The notes: generated by a model from the sequence alone, not told the origin. Positions 1 to 12,700 are shown, numbered from the stretch's first letter. The stretch: DNA of 64,000 nt from Nymphaea colorata (GCF_008831285.2 NW_022204507.1:2960814-3024813), one strand, 5' to 3'. Made by a program: numbers and translations.

Positions 1-246
1 TTATTCACACACATACATTAATGCCAGCAAGTTTGCCTTTTGAGTGTGCTTCTTTCTTTAGTAAAATTTCACTTCCTCCTTTCAAATGCATGGAAACAAA
101 AAATGGAGTTTCGTGTACACTATAAATCAAAATGAAATAATTAGTCCTAATTTTTTGCACCACTTTCTTTATTTCTGAAATCATCTCATTAACGACAATG
201 TGCATTGTCTACTAAAGATTGCAATGATCATGGCTGACCTTGTTGG

Positions 247-659
247 GTGGATGAATTAGAATTCAGGGCCATCGGAAAGGTGTCGACCAAAGCAAATGTG
301 TACAGCTATGGGATTCTTCTGCTTGAGGTGTTTACCAGAAGAAAGCCTACCGATGAAAGTTTTAATGGGGACTTTACTTTGTGGCAGTGGGTGGCTGAAG
401 CGTTTCTTCTTGCAATTTCAGATGTCATCGATGATCATCTTCTGAAGCAAAATAACAGTGAAACGGTTTCAGATCATGCTGCCAAAGGACATCTTCTGAA
501 GCAAAATAACAGCGGAACTGTTCTAAATAGCTGCTTGTCATGATCATGGAGATGGGGTTGTCATGTTCAAGGAACGCACCAACTGAGGGAATGGGCATGA
601 AGGAGGTGGTTGCTAGGCTTAAAACGATACAGCAGAAGGCTTCCTCTTTGGAAGAATGA
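247..659 (+). pseudogene. LRR receptor-like kinase, C-terminal kinase fragment
   Basis: The frame contains GKVSTKANVYSYGILLLEVF followed by TRRKPTDESF, the subdomain IX region of plant LRR receptor kinases of the EFR/Xa21 class (LRR-XII). The first frame stops at about 543. The expected C-terminal lobe resumes in another frame (MEMGLSCSRNAPTEGMGMKE, then VVARLKTIQQ) and ends with TGA at 657-659, so there is a frameshift near 540. A 54-bp segment (about 433-486 and 487-540) is duplicated in tandem and adds 18 residues not normal for the family. Upstream, the activation segment (normally GYVAPEY) is unreadable and no P-loop or catalytic loop is seen, so at most the last third survives. In life such proteins are plasma-membrane receptors of immune or developmental signals. 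A second member of the family lies at 16.3 kb on the same strand, which suggests an old tandem cluster. Confidence 0.85.
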
Positions 660-3600
660 CAAAAATAAACCAATCCTTTATACGTATAAATTGGGATCCT
701 TATTGGATCCCACTTGAATATTGGACCCACATTTTTATTCAGTTATGAAATCTCATGACCAATCTAAATCTGTTTGCTCCAAATTTGTGGATCCAAAATC
801 AGGTGATCAAGTGGCAGCTGAGCTTAGTCCAACCAAATCGAGTCCGGTCTCCAAAATGGAGAATTCCTAGTACCACCAGGAAGCATCTGACATCTCACAA
901 AAATGCACACAGTTCTTCCATGATAAACTAAATGATATATAAAATTATTACCCTCTAAATGCACATTTATGCTTTGCCTATGTTTTCATGCCTGAAGACT
1001 CTAGAATTAAAAAAAAAAAGAAATGAAAAGAAAAGAAAAATGTACATCCCTGCCTGGACGACATCGCCTCCCTGGCTGGACGGCTTCCTCCCTGGCACGA
1101 TGGTGAGTGGTCGATTTAAAGTATCAAAAAATTTTATTTCCGCTAGCATGTCGGGCATTCCAGCTACCGTGATATTCGATTGATTCTAGAACGAATGTCT
1201 CATAATTTTGGGAGGATTTTATGAAGTTTTTGTGCTAGAAGTGTTCTAGGATCGACCTAAAAGAATTTTCATTAAAACCTATCAACCTTTGAATCAATCT
1301 TTAACTGAAAAGCTCTGATTTCTATTGGCTTGTGATTTCTCCTTTTCCAGCAGAAAATCTTGATTTCCAATGCACAATTCGGTTTTTTGAAGATTGAAAA
1401 TGAGTGATTTTGCTTGAAAACGGTTTAGGTCGAGCTAGAGCGTTGTTGCATCAAGAAATGAGTAGAAGTGCTTCACATTTGATTGGTTTTGGAGAAAATC
1501 CAGTGGCTGGTCGGTTATTCTGCTTTTCCTGCAGCAAATCTTTGATTTTCAGTACTAAAATTGGCTTCTCCGGGCCGCTTAAATTGAGTTTTTTTGGCTC
1601 CAAAATGGCTGAGAAGTGGGTTTTGATTGGTTTTCGAAGCAAGAGTAATCAAAATAACCTAGAACAGGCAGGATTATGAACCAAACCACAAGGCTGCTTT
1701 CGCCAGCCAGTTTCTTTGAAAAACCGGTGAAAAGATTGAAAACTCCTGCATCAAATTGGCACTATTTTTGTTTATAATTTGCTGTTTTAGTTACTTTTAT
1801 ATATTAACTGTATTCTCCTTTTCAGATATTCATACACTTGGATTTTAATACGAATGAGAGAAGGTCATATCCAAATTTGTATCTGAAATCAGAATTCAAA
1901 ATCTGATTCCAATCTGAATGTGACTTTTATATTCATATATGAATCTGAATCTGAATCCGGATTTGGAACTCAAATCCAGCTGATATTCAAAATTTGCACT
2001 AATAAGTTTTTGGATTTAAGATCCACATTTTTCACTCACGTGGAATCCATTGTTTGTTTGAACAGTGGGTCATATAGAAAAAAGATTTGAGATCCGAGGG
2101 GATCTCAGATCCATGGGCAAATAAATGCCTCCTATGGGATGCCAATTCGAGTCGGATATCAGGTAGTCTCCAAATCCTTTGTCACATATGATACTGGAAT
2201 CAAAATTAATTAGTGATTTGGATTCAAATCTGTCATTGATTCTGAGTTCAAATTCAAAGCAAACCTGAATCCAAAAACTTATGGAACTCCTCTAAATGCT
2301 CATCTAACTTTTAGTGGTGCACTAAAAGCACAAGTTTAAATTTCTTTGTTTAACAGCAATTTATGTAACACAAGCAGTTACTTTTTTAAACTTGAGCAAG
2401 TTATTGTTAGCCTTTCAATTTACGTTGCAACATAGAAAAAAAAAACTGGAATTTAGCCTACATAATAGGGCTACGGAATTTTTTACTCGAAATAGACTTC
2501 AATATTGCTAAATTCTAGTTAGGCTCCAGCCATGAGTCATTACATAAATGACATTGTAGGTGGAAACTGTCTCAAATGAGTTTCATTGGATAACATGTCT
2601 TAAATGAATTGTCCAGTGGAAAACTGAGGCATGGTTTTCAAACATTGTTAAGACAAAAACGACAATGAGAAAAGCGTGTCCAGGTTCTACTGAAGAGATT
2701 AATCATCGTCAGAACTTGAGTCAAAATTTATCATGAGATGTTTTGCCCACCCCTACAATGTATATTCATTCTTGGCAGCTGAGCTCAAAGGTCACTGGAA
2801 TTGGAATGCCGTCTTCAGTTAGAACAAGAAAACATAATAAAATAAAAATAAATTTCAAGAAGACTGGAGAATAACTAGTGACATGAACAACCATTTTCAC
2901 ATTGTCATAAAACACAATGTAAGCTTGGCGCCACTACTTAAAAAACAATGTGTTTGCCATTATCTCTAAGTTGTTACTAACTTAAGCTTGTTTTAACTTG
3001 ATAAAAATGACTAATAGACCCTTAACAAGGACGAATTATACATACATTAGTTTGTATAAGCTCAAGGGACGTTTTAATGGGGTTATGACCAGCCATCCAT
3101 TGGCCAAAATGTAGATGGATATTGTGCTAACCCATCCAAGCTTTTGGTACATTGAATTAAAGATCTGCTGCGAAACTTGACATTCACACTTGATTTTGAC
3201 ATTGCCAAAACGGCAGTATTAGATTTTTTTATGTATTTTTTTTTTAAAATAGAATTCTGAAAATTGTAAGTTGGGGGTGCTTCTAGGAAGGAGGGGAAGC
3301 ATTAATGGAGGAATTCAAATTTTTAATATAAAAAGTTCGTTTAATTTAAAATGAAAAATTCATTCTCATTAAATTTTGCCATCACTCAAATACTTTGTAT
3401 TCACTCCATAATCACTTATCTTTCTTTTTCATCGTTTTACTGTTTTTTTTTCTTTATTTTCTTCTTCAGAGCAACAGAGTGTGAGTTTGTTATTGAAAAG
3501 AAATAATTATAAAGGATACTTAAACTTTCAGGTAGCAAAAAACTTCTCAAATTGTTTAAAAGGAAAATCATCCAACCTATGTTCTTGTTCTCTTGTATTC

Positions 3601-5060
3601 AATTTGAGGAAGTAAATACAAAAGTTCGAACGTATCTTTTACAACCATTTCATCTTCTTTCTTATTGAATCAAACCAATCTTGTAATTGTGAAGAAGAGC
3701 ACGTTTGAGTGGGTATACAAAACATTTTAAAATGCATTTGGTCACTCAAAGTGAAAGTCTGGGTTGGGGTGGCACTTCTTTGGATTGGGTATCTAAAATA
3801 TTTCAAAATGCATTTAAAGGTTAGCCTTGAAGTAGTACTGCTCAACTTAGTACCCCACTATGATTCTTATTATTATCTACAAGGTGGTAAAGTTCATATT
3901 TGTTGACAGAAATCAGTGCCTTTATTTTGGAACACTTCCTCCTCTTTTCTTGCAAGTTCTTATATGTAAAAGATCAACTTAAACCTATACGAAGAATTTA
4001 TGATATATGTACAATTTGTTCATTCTATGTATGAATCGAGTAAACAGACCTTAGCCTTATAGTTCATACAATATGTTCATTTATTTATATTGGCTAATTT
4101 GTTGAAAATTTTGGTTCCAGGTTGCAACAATTGCATGGTTTGATTTGAAGCTGATTCTATTTGCGGTAGTCATTCTGTTGCAATTCCTTTGGTGCTTGTT
4201 CTTCCATATATGCATATGCCGCTTCTTCCAATGCATTCGGCAATACAAAGATGCAAAGGAAAAAAAACATGTCTTTTTAATGTTAGGAATTTTTATTCAT
4301 TCCATATTTTTAGCCACGAAGATATGCTGCCTACACTAGAAATTATATACAGCAAAGGAACAGTTAAATACTGGCTAACTCGAACTTGCATGTCAAACTC
4401 GAGCCATGCTGCAACAGGAAAAAGAAAATTAGAACAGAGGTAACTGCAAAACGGGAGACTGCCCCTACTTACAAGGATATTCAGATGGAGAGATTAATGG
4501 TTCCCATGTTGCAGATACAGGCAAGAAAAATGGTGACCTGCACACCCAGCACAAAGCCCAAGACTTGTCCGTTCTTTTTTCATTTTTGTGGGATTTTTTT
4601 GTCTTCCACAATCAGGGGCAGAGCTGGACTTTTTTCCTTTCATAAAACAATTAAATATATGGTTAACATATTTTGAATTGACTATGAGGCAGATCTTGTG
4701 GGGCTACTCCATATAATTGGGCCCAAGTTTGAGCATTAAATTAAGGTTTCAAAGAGTGGTCGCGTTCATAACCAAAATAACAGCTGAGGCCAAAAGTTGG
4801 GATTCTGATTGTGTGGAGCAATGAAATTCATGTTTTCCATGAAATTTACAGTAAAAAACTTGAACATTTTGAGGTTTGTGTCTCGAAATTATGACTTTTC
4901 AATCCATTTTCTTTAAATTAATGTTCCCACTGACATGACTGAATGTGAATCGAAAAGCTTGGATCGAAAGTCGAGGGTATGAGGTCAAAATTATTGAACA
5001 GGCAAAAATTCAAGTGTCCTGAAATCAAACACAGGTGGTGTTGGATAATGGCCATCTCAA
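660..5060. other. Long gene-free stretch
   Basis: No supportable gene is seen. Open frames are short, lack protein-like composition and have no homologue I recognise. The stretch is AT-rich, with homopolymer runs, degenerate AATCTGAATC-type repeats at about 1,850-2,290 and an imperfect direct repeat near 3,715-3,825 (two similar passages around AAAATGCATTT). A short hydrophobic frame at 4,145-4,339 looks membrane-like but has no support. Confidence 0.6.
1850..2290. repeat. Degenerate AATCTG-rich dispersed repeat
   Basis: The stretch is dense in variants of gaatctgaatc and its complement. The same composition recurs at 7.18-8.01, 11.04-11.46 and 15.25-15.4 kb, and more faintly at 30.66-30.75 and 38.5 kb. 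At 11 kb the repeat sits inside a MITE-like unit, so this is probably an old, termini-less member of the same family. Confidence 0.5.
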
Positions 5061-5084
5061 TATCTCATAACTGCCTTGCAGTTA

Positions 5085-5225
5085 CGACATTTTCTCAGCA
5101 ACCTTATCACTAGATAAATTTCACCTTTATCTAGCCTGTTTCCTAAAAACTCTCTCACTCTAACCACCCACTATTTATGCCCAGCGAGTCTTTGTGTTAG
5201 GGTTTAATCTCTCATTCATTACCCA
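5085..5225 (+). promoter_or_regulatory. Promoter-like module, diverged
   Basis: A TTGCAGTTACGA motif is followed about 80 bp later by TATTTATGCCCAGC, a CTTTG and TAGGGTT (a telo-box-like sequence). The same order of motifs occurs in modules at 37.6-38.0, 40.9-41.2 and 56.75-57.48 kb. It could drive a transcript to the right, but the frame opening at the ATG at 5,239 runs only 28 codons, so the target is unclear. Confidence 0.35.
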
Positions 5226-6048
5226 AGGAGCCCTTAAAATGAAACCCCTAAATCTGACAGTATCAACTTGCTCTTCTACTCCATATACTTCCTCCTTCTG
5301 TGCCTCTTCCATCTCTGCCATCTAGCAACTTGAAGAATCATCCTGGAGTATCCGGTGGTGAATCCGCTGAGAAGAACAAACGCCGTTCCGCTGCCTTCAC
5401 TCCAACAGGTGGAAGCCACTGCTCTCTAAAGTTTAGACGAAAAACTCGGGTCCCTGCAGGGAGATACAGTGATTCCCTCTCTCCCTCTCTCTCGGTGGGC
5501 TTATATTATCAATTGTTTATGTTTTGATCAAACAAACAGTAGGAATGGGAATTCCTTTAAAGATACTGCTGCTCAGAAATTATATGTTTGTCCCACCACC
5601 AACTTATTGTTTTCTTCGGAAATCTCAAATACCCAGAAAAGATGGCAGAATGGGAATCCAAAATTTGCAGTGTAAATCCAATGCAACCTTCCAATCTTGG
5701 CTCCTATGAGAGTCTGACTAAGTTAGGAATCTAAGCAAGTTTCAGTTACCATCTTCTTGAAAATTTTTGGTCTTTTCTCCTCAGTGTTTAAGGTTCAAGT
5801 CCAATCTATAGGTTTTTACCCTTCACAGCCATCATAAGCAACGAAACTACAAGGCTTCCAAGAATGAGTCATACTCCTCACAAGTTCCTAGGTACAATCT
5901 GCAAAATTGCCCTCTTCTTGTTAGCAAAATCACAGGGGTTGCCTCCATTACCTCATATTTTTGTTGGGAAAGTCTATCTACATCTGCCTTTCTCATAGTT
6001 GCCTTATTTCATTGTACCCTTACCCATCAAGATCATTTTGCATTGTTT

Positions 6049-6089
6049 ATCACGCAGGAATTGTTTATTACGCAGGATTCCTGCGTGAT
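6049..6089 (+). promoter_or_regulatory. Perfect 13-bp inverted repeat upstream of the 3-exon gene
   Basis: ATCACGCAGGAAT at 6,049-6,061 is exactly complementary to ATTCCTGCGTGAT at 6,077-6,089. A direct repeat of TTGTTTAT(C/T)ACGCAGGA overlaps it. It ends about 75 bp before the start codon of the 6.17-kb gene, so it may lie in its promoter or leader. It may equally be a transposon footprint. Confidence 0.5.
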
Positions 6090-6165
6090 TATCTTACCTG
6101 AAACAGTTTGGCTTGTACTTACTCTATATTATTGAGAGTCCATCTTCTCTCAAGAACATCACTGA

Positions 6166-6862
6166 ATGAATAATAAAGAGAGAGCTCCATTTTCAGTGGA
6201 TGCAGGCATTAAAATGTCGAACCAGGTACATGCTTGATTTTTTTTCTTTTTTTATGTTTTAACATTGCTTCAAAGGAGGCTGGCAGAGTGTGCACGCATT
6301 TGCTTAGTTACATCTGCACTAGCATATGTGATATGAGGTTCTAATAGTTCATTCTCACGCCTATGCGGCTGCAGTTTGCACACGGGAAGCAGGAGCTATG
6401 GTCGGTGCCTCAGAGGAACAAACTTGAGGTATGGCTTAAGAAAACACTGTTGTTGCTAGGCCTACTGAATCAAACTGATCTAGTAGAAAAACCAACGATC
6501 TCAACCTACTTTAAAAATGGATGAAACGTCCGCTGTGAATTTTAAACATGCATTACAAGACTAGAGTCGTATATTTCTGCCTATGATGAAGCATGATAAC
6601 CATTCACACTTGGTGACAAATTATGAAGCCAGTGACATTTTCAAGGAATTGATTTGTGTCTTATGCATTTGTGCAGGTCAACAGGCCTAAGGTGAGTGCT
6701 CAAGGATTAAGCACACCTCGGGAAGTGGTACCAAGCGAAGAAGAAAAGAAGATAATGCCTCAAACGGAGGAATTTGAAGCGATGGCTGTTATCAATCCCA
6801 ATGCTGTTGTGGCCCACAACAAGCAAAGGCTACCCGTCTTTGTGGCTCTAACAGATCCCTGA
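6166..6862 (+). CDS. Small conserved-looking protein, three exons (99 aa)
   Basis: Exons are 6,166-6,225, 6,375-6,428 and 6,677-6,862. Every intron starts GT and ends AG, and every junction is phase 0, giving 300 nt and a TGA at 6,860-6,862. The start at 6,166 is the first in-frame ATG after a stop at 6,163-6,165. The next ATG (6,214) would leave a 4-codon first exon. The protein begins MNNKERAPFSVDAGIK. It then has a basic stretch with a tryptophan (KQELWSVPQRNKLEVNRPK), an acidic centre (SEEEKK) and a hydrophobic C-terminus ending LPVFVALTDP. No signal peptide or membrane segment is seen, so it is probably soluble. An AT-rich TATA-like stretch lies at about 6,123-6,132 (CTCTATATTA). I do not recognise the family. 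The consistent phases, hydrophilic composition and intact frame across three exons make it the most convincing gene in the window. Confidence 0.75.
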
Positions 6863-7180
6863 ACTCACTCTCTTAACATTCTTCATCGCCTTACCATTCC
6901 TTCTGTGTATATGTGTTCACTTGCATGTTATAAAGAATTTTCCATTGTGAGAAGTTGTGACGCGTTTGGAGGATGACTACTTAAGATAGACGTTAAAACA
7001 TCCACCTTTTATCTAGATATCATGCCTTTCCATGTAACGTAAGCAAAGAATTGGAACTGCCTCGCCATTCACTTGGTAAGATGGATAGACTTTAAATGTC
7101 ATTTTCCATCTTGATCGCATGTCCAAAAACAGCCATGGAAAAAAATTAATCTCTGGTTAAGAAATAGATCTGTTCGGATG

Positions 7181-8009
7181 TAAGAAATGACATCCAACTG
7201 GATTCGGATTCTGATTCTGATATATATAAGTATTGGATCAGATACGGATTCAGTTCAGATTTAGTTTTAAGTAATTAGTCATACCTAAAAGGCCACCACC
7301 CAAATATGGAACCATTTCTCAATGTCCACAAGCTCCAGCATGCTGGTACGTTATGCAATTTTGGGTATTGCCAGGCCGGCAGTGAAAGTTGATGTTATTT
7401 GGCGACCTGCTCATTAAGAACATCATGAACAGTCATCACCGATATTCTTGGATGAGTTGGGAGGACTCAAGAGAATGACTGACCTTGTTTTTCTTGAAAA
7501 TCGATGAACCTAAATACAAAAAATAAAAATGTAAAATATTAGAAAGGTGGGGAAATCTGCAAGGATGGATGCCAATGGATTCGATTTAAATAAAATATAT
7601 TCTTGGCCGAATTTCTGTCCAAATTTGAATCAGAATCCACGATCTGAATCTGATTTTTTTCCTCATCCAAAATCAGATTTCATAATTTGAATCTGATCTT
7701 AATCCATTTTTCTCATCCTAATCTGAATCTGAAATCAGATGTCACAATCAGGATCCAACCCGAATCCTATTTTTATATTCATATATGAATTTGAATCTGA
7801 ATCCATATTTTGAACTGAATCTGGCTGATTTACAAACTGTAAGAGCATTGAATATAGAATTTTTATTTAAACCTAAGTCCCCTCTGGATCTGATCGGACA
7901 TTTTTGTATATTTGAATCTGAACTGAATTTGACTAAATATAACTAAATCTGAATCCATTTCAATATTTATGCATATATGAATCTAAATATAATCGGATGT
8001 CATTTCTTA
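7181..8009. repeat. AATCTG-rich repeat bounded by inverted 15-mers
   Basis: TAAGAAATGACATCC at 7,181-7,195 is perfectly complementary to GGATGTCATTTCTTA at 7,995-8,009. The interior is dense in gaatctgaatc variants. About 7,830-8,009 is clearly homologous to 11,190-11,350. The structure suggests two head-to-head partial copies or a MITE-like element. No target-site duplication is visible. Confidence 0.5.
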
Positions 8010-8197
8010 ATTTTCAATTCTATCTCATGTTCTAGTTTGTTAGTAAATTTATTTTCTTCATCCAAATGTTTTAGGAGCAGTTGGCTTGGACATTCAATTC
8101 AAATCAGACATGTTGACATCCATAGGTTGAAGCTTCCCCACTGGCATGTTTCACCATTATAAACAGGGGACAACTCCATTTGTGTGTGTCATGTGGA

Positions 8198-8549
8198 TAG
8201 AGCTGTAAAACGTGTCGAGCCAACTCAAGCTCAAACTCGAATTTGCTCTGTTAAGCTCAAGATTAACTCAAAACTCGCAATTATAAACAAGTCAAGTTCG
8301 AGTTTCATAAAATTGATTTGATTGAACTTGAGTAATCCTTTTATCTAGGCATTATTTTGAAAATTTTCAAACTTAAAACAAAAAAAAAAATCAGGTCCAA
8401 CGGGGAGTTGATAAACGAGCATAAAAGAGTCATGCTCCATTTGTGGCATGGTCTATCGAATCGAGTTCAAGCTGACCTTGTAAAGTTAAACTCGAGCTCG
8501 AGCCAAGCTGAACAATGTTCAATTTTGAATCGGCCCCTATATAGCCCTA
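8198..8549. mobile_element. hAT-like MITE with 8-bp target-site duplication
   Basis: The left end reads TAGAGCTGTAAAA and the complement of the right end reads TAGGGCTATATAG, imperfect terminal inverted repeats of the TAGGGCTG type. The flanks are CATGTGGA (8,190-8,197) and CAAGTGGA (8,550-8,557), a 7-of-8 match for the 8-bp duplication made by hAT transposases. The interior is full of ctcgagctcaag-type sequence common in such plant elements. It has no coding capacity, so movement would depend on a transposase elsewhere. Confidence 0.7.
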
Positions 8550-9282
8550 CAAGTGGATCAAGTGTGTGCTGAAGTGGTGTGAGGTAGTTTAAACTCTTGG
8601 GTGGCTTCTTCCCTCGAAACAGTGTAATGAGATCATTCTCCTAAAAGATGTTCCCTTCATCCAACTGACCTCAGAATGGTGACAATTTGTCCCTGTGGAA
8701 TTTGTCTTCCATAAGTTGTTCTTCCTCATGCTAGGTCAATAGATCGAATAGGCGGCCCCCAGCACTCAAGTCAAAGGTCCGGGTGCCAAATTACCCATGT
8801 TAGAAAGAGAAAAAAATGCCCTCAAGAATTAGGGGAAAAAAAAACCCTTCACATGGTTATCATGAGTTCAGTGTACCCTCCTAGATTTTGAGAAATGTAA
8901 ATTAACTTACCCTTTGGAAGTCTAGAAAAAGGTTGAAGTTTCCACTTTAAATAAATGTAAATTTAAACTTAGAGTGTTATTTAAAGGTTGAAGTTTAAAG
9001 ACAAAAATTTCTGACTCCACCACTGCTCTGATTCAGCACCTTGATATGGAGTGCAACTTGTGTTTTTTCTGGCTTCGATGTCCTTTCGACTACAGGTCCT
9101 GCTAAATGAAGGAAATTAGTGAGTCATGCTGTCTTAACTGCATGGGTTGGTATTCCATCTTTTTGTGTAAACAGAATTAGATACTTGTGCAAGGATTTCG
9201 GGTGAGTGGGAGGCTAAATCCCAATCCCCATTCCTTTTTTTGCTCTCAAGAAATGGATCCCCATTCGACCTGTTATTAAAAG

Positions 9283-9715
9283 AAGCACAAGGGTAATGCT
9301 CTCATTATTTTTCACCTTGATACATCCCTTTTGCAGTACAAAGGGTTGATGTTATGGGAGGAGTTCACCATAGTCTTCATAAGGATGTGATCAAGCTTTT
9401 TTGTAAATCGATTCCCTTTGAGGCTGACTGGGAATGCGATCAACCCCCTGAGGCTCTGTTTCCGGGTGCTGTTTTTCCACGTTTAATTTTTCAGCGTTTA
9501 ATCCAGAAGAACCATACAAAAACGAAAAAGTAAAACTTTACCCTGATGCACAGGATTTCTCCTGTGCATCAAACGGGACCTAAAAGAAGCCAATGCTCTC
9601 ACTATTTTTTACCTTGCATGTCCATACATCCCTTTTGCAGTACAAGGGGTTGATGCTATGAGATGAGTTCACCATAGCCTTGATAAGGATATGATCAACC
9701 ACCTGAGGCTCTATT
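9283..9715 (+). repeat. Two-copy direct repeat, ~300-bp period
   Basis: The sequence from about 9,283 (aagaagcacaaggg onwards, with CATCCCTTTTGCAGTACAA) recurs from about 9,590 with the same string and the same following words through GATAAGGATATGATCAA. The second copy follows a MITE-like insert. This looks like a local tandem duplication whose spacer holds that insert. Confidence 0.7.
9453..9580. mobile_element. Short MITE-like insert with subterminal hairpin
   Basis: It starts near ggctctgtttccgg and ends near aacgggacctaaa, whose complement TTTAGGTCCCGTTT resembles the first end. Such G(G/T)CCC-TGTTT termini are common in plant MITEs. Near the right end the arms GATGCACAGGA and TCCTGTGCATC (9,545-9,570) form a perfect 11-bp stem with a 4-nt loop. 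No transposase is present. Confidence 0.45.
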
Positions 9716-9759
9716 TCAGGATCCGCTTGGATTATGATTGCATTTCTCATTCTTTTGTA

Positions 9760-12700
9760 CACTCTCTTCTGCTTCTTCCTACATCATTCGTACTGTTCCC
9801 ATCATCGCAAATGGAAAGACTCAACCTGTACCAGGGCTTCCTGTGTTGTAGGATTCTCTCTTACAGAATATGTTTGGATTATTCTTTTTCTCCTCGGATG
9901 AACTTGTGTTTTGGTCGTTGCCCTTATCGTCTCAAACTTGGGAACAAAATTAAGAACTTTTGCATTGGAACATTTCAATCAGTCTTTGAGATTTGAAAAC
10001 TGTGGTCAATAAATTGCTTGTGACAATACTTTGCAGAAAAAAGGAAAAGAATTTTTGAAAATTTCTGGAAATGAATGGAAAAGTCAAAATTTTGATCTTT
10101 TTCCTACATGCATAAGTTTTCCAAACGTCACATTATTAGCAATTGTTAAAAATTTTGGTATTTTGAAAGTTTAGTAAGTGAAAAGTTTAATAATTATATT
10201 TTTCTGTTATAACTATGACTGAAATTCCAAATTGATGGGATTCCATGAAACTTTTGGCAGCCTATCAATTCACAGTCTTAGATTTAGTGTCTTAGCTCTT
10301 CTCATCACTTCTGCAAGTCCCTATATTACTTGCAGCAGTGAAATCTTTTTTCCATATTGAAATAAAATGTGATAGATTGGACCTTCAATCGTCAAATTTA
10401 AAGGTCATGTACATTTCACATCGTCCAGACTTTGCGTATGACATCTAAGAATAATAGATGGCATGAATAAACATGACTTTCTTAAGGACTTCTGTCAAAT
10501 TTTCGTACCTTTCTTCGAAAGTTTAAATTTACATGCTTTGACCAAGGTTGATCAGTTGATTACTAAGTTAAATAAGAAGTTAAACTGGATTTATTAAAAA
10601 GAACTAGCATTTATACTGTTAACAGCCTCTGCGAGGAATTCGTGAAAATTTATAATCTACTAATGTTTTAATACAAAATCTGCCCTATATATATATATAT
10701 ATATAACAACACGGAGTTTTAAACGGCAAGGTTATTCTTGAGTATAATACGGCGAGCATGAAAAGAATGGAAAAAATATGGTAAATTTTTAAAAATTTTA
10801 AAAAAATAAAAATGAGTGAAAAATAAAATTAGAGAGAAACTAGTAACACAAACATGAAAAGATAAGTAGATTTGCAACAAATAAAAAATAGAAAATAAAA
10901 AAAAACGGTGGCTTTAAAAAATTTGAAAAAAATGAAAAAACACAAAAAGAATGTTAGAAACGGGTTAAACGTATTTTTTCATTTTTAACGTTCTTTCCAA
11001 AAAAGATGCTGTCTTTTTGGAGTCCTGTGATTGGAGTTGGGAGTAGGGATGTTATTGTATCGGATTCAAATGAGATAAATCTTGAACTATATTTGTTGTT
11101 TTGGATATAGACATATCCACATTCAAATTCTGATTCGAATACAAATAATGAATCTAACATCAAATATCACAATCTGAATTCAAATTTTGAATCAATTCTG
11201 GCTGATTTTCAAAATGCAAGAGCACTTGAATATAAGATTTTTATTTAAAATTAAATCCATTCTGGATCTGAATCTGAATCCAAATTCAACTTGATATATA
11301 TGTACATCCAAATCTAAATCTGAATCCAGTCAGATGTCGTTTCTTAAATCTGAATCCAATCCAATTTCTTAATCGGATATTAAATTTTTTTCCATATCCG
11401 TTATTTCTTGAACTGGTTTGGTTAGATATCCAATTACACTCAGATACATTGACAGCCCTAATTTGGGGGGAATTGGCTCTATATGACCCTTCGGCTATCA
11501 TTGACCATGTCGATTCAATGACAAATTCTAAGGTTCTCTTTGTTGAACTTTCACAGGTTATTTTTCATTTTAATTCTCCATGCTTTCTAACTTGATTTTG
11601 TATATGCCAACAATAACAGTATGTAACTATTCCATATATCTGTCCCAAATATTAGGCAGATTTATGTAATATTACGTTACAACATTCCATGAATCTGTCC
11701 TAAATATCGTGGCAGATACATATAACAATAATGTCCTGTTGTGATTACCAGACGACCCCTAGTTCCTGCTTTGTTCCTAGAGCATCTAGCATGAATCTTT
11801 GATCATGGATTCTTTCACTTAGATAACACATTTAAGATGCCTATTTTGATGTTGGTGGTTGTTGGCTTGCATCATCTACTTATCTTCCACAGGTATATGT
11901 GATTGTGATAGTTTTATAGTGTCATGTGAAATAATTGCTAATTTGTGTGCTTTAACGTATTGATGCTGGATTTTGTCATTCCAGTAACATAGGGATTCAA
12001 ATACTAGAATCTGTATGTGATGGTCAGATCAACTCAGTGATTAATTATGATATATATTTCGTATGACCAATCACCAGGTTTGCTTATTCACTTGAAGCAA
12101 GATATGAGCACCAGAAATATATGTGAAGCATACTAATTGTGCGATTGAATTTTTACACTTATGTACAGGCCTGAATGTGAGAAACAACATTTAGGAAGGA
12201 CTTTCTTAAAATTGAAATCCATTTAATTGATTAAAACATCAATAAAATATGTTACGAAACATTGCAAAAAAAAAAAGCTCATTAAGTTCATGTTCTTTTG
12301 TTGCTATGGTTGTTTGGGTTTTGCCTAAATCATTAAGCTATGTTAATGCTTCGAGACATGACACCAGTGACTTTTAAAATTCCACAATATCTAACAAGAT
12401 ATTATATATCAAGCCAAAATTGTTAGTAGTAAGTTAGAGAGACCCACAGTTACTACACACCAGGGACGGAGGCAGGGGTGCCGGCAGGGGCCTTGGCCCC
12501 TCACCATCAAATTTTAAAAACTTCAAACATTGATATGTAAATTTCATAAATTTTAGTTTAACTTATATAAAAAATTTGAAAAATCCTATTTTGGCCTCTG
12601 TTAAAATTTTGAAACTGTAGTTGGGTTCTGACACACATTCTAACTTATACAGCACTGATATGCTTGTGCAAGTAATGTTGATCTTATTTTTCTTGTGAAT

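Noticed and set aside
5239-5527. Ser/Thr-rich transit-peptide-like start followed by a basic frame (KNKRRSAAFTPTGG)
   Set aside because: The ATG frame stops after 28 codons and the basic frame has no ATG. Joining them needs a frameshift and no good splice donor is present.
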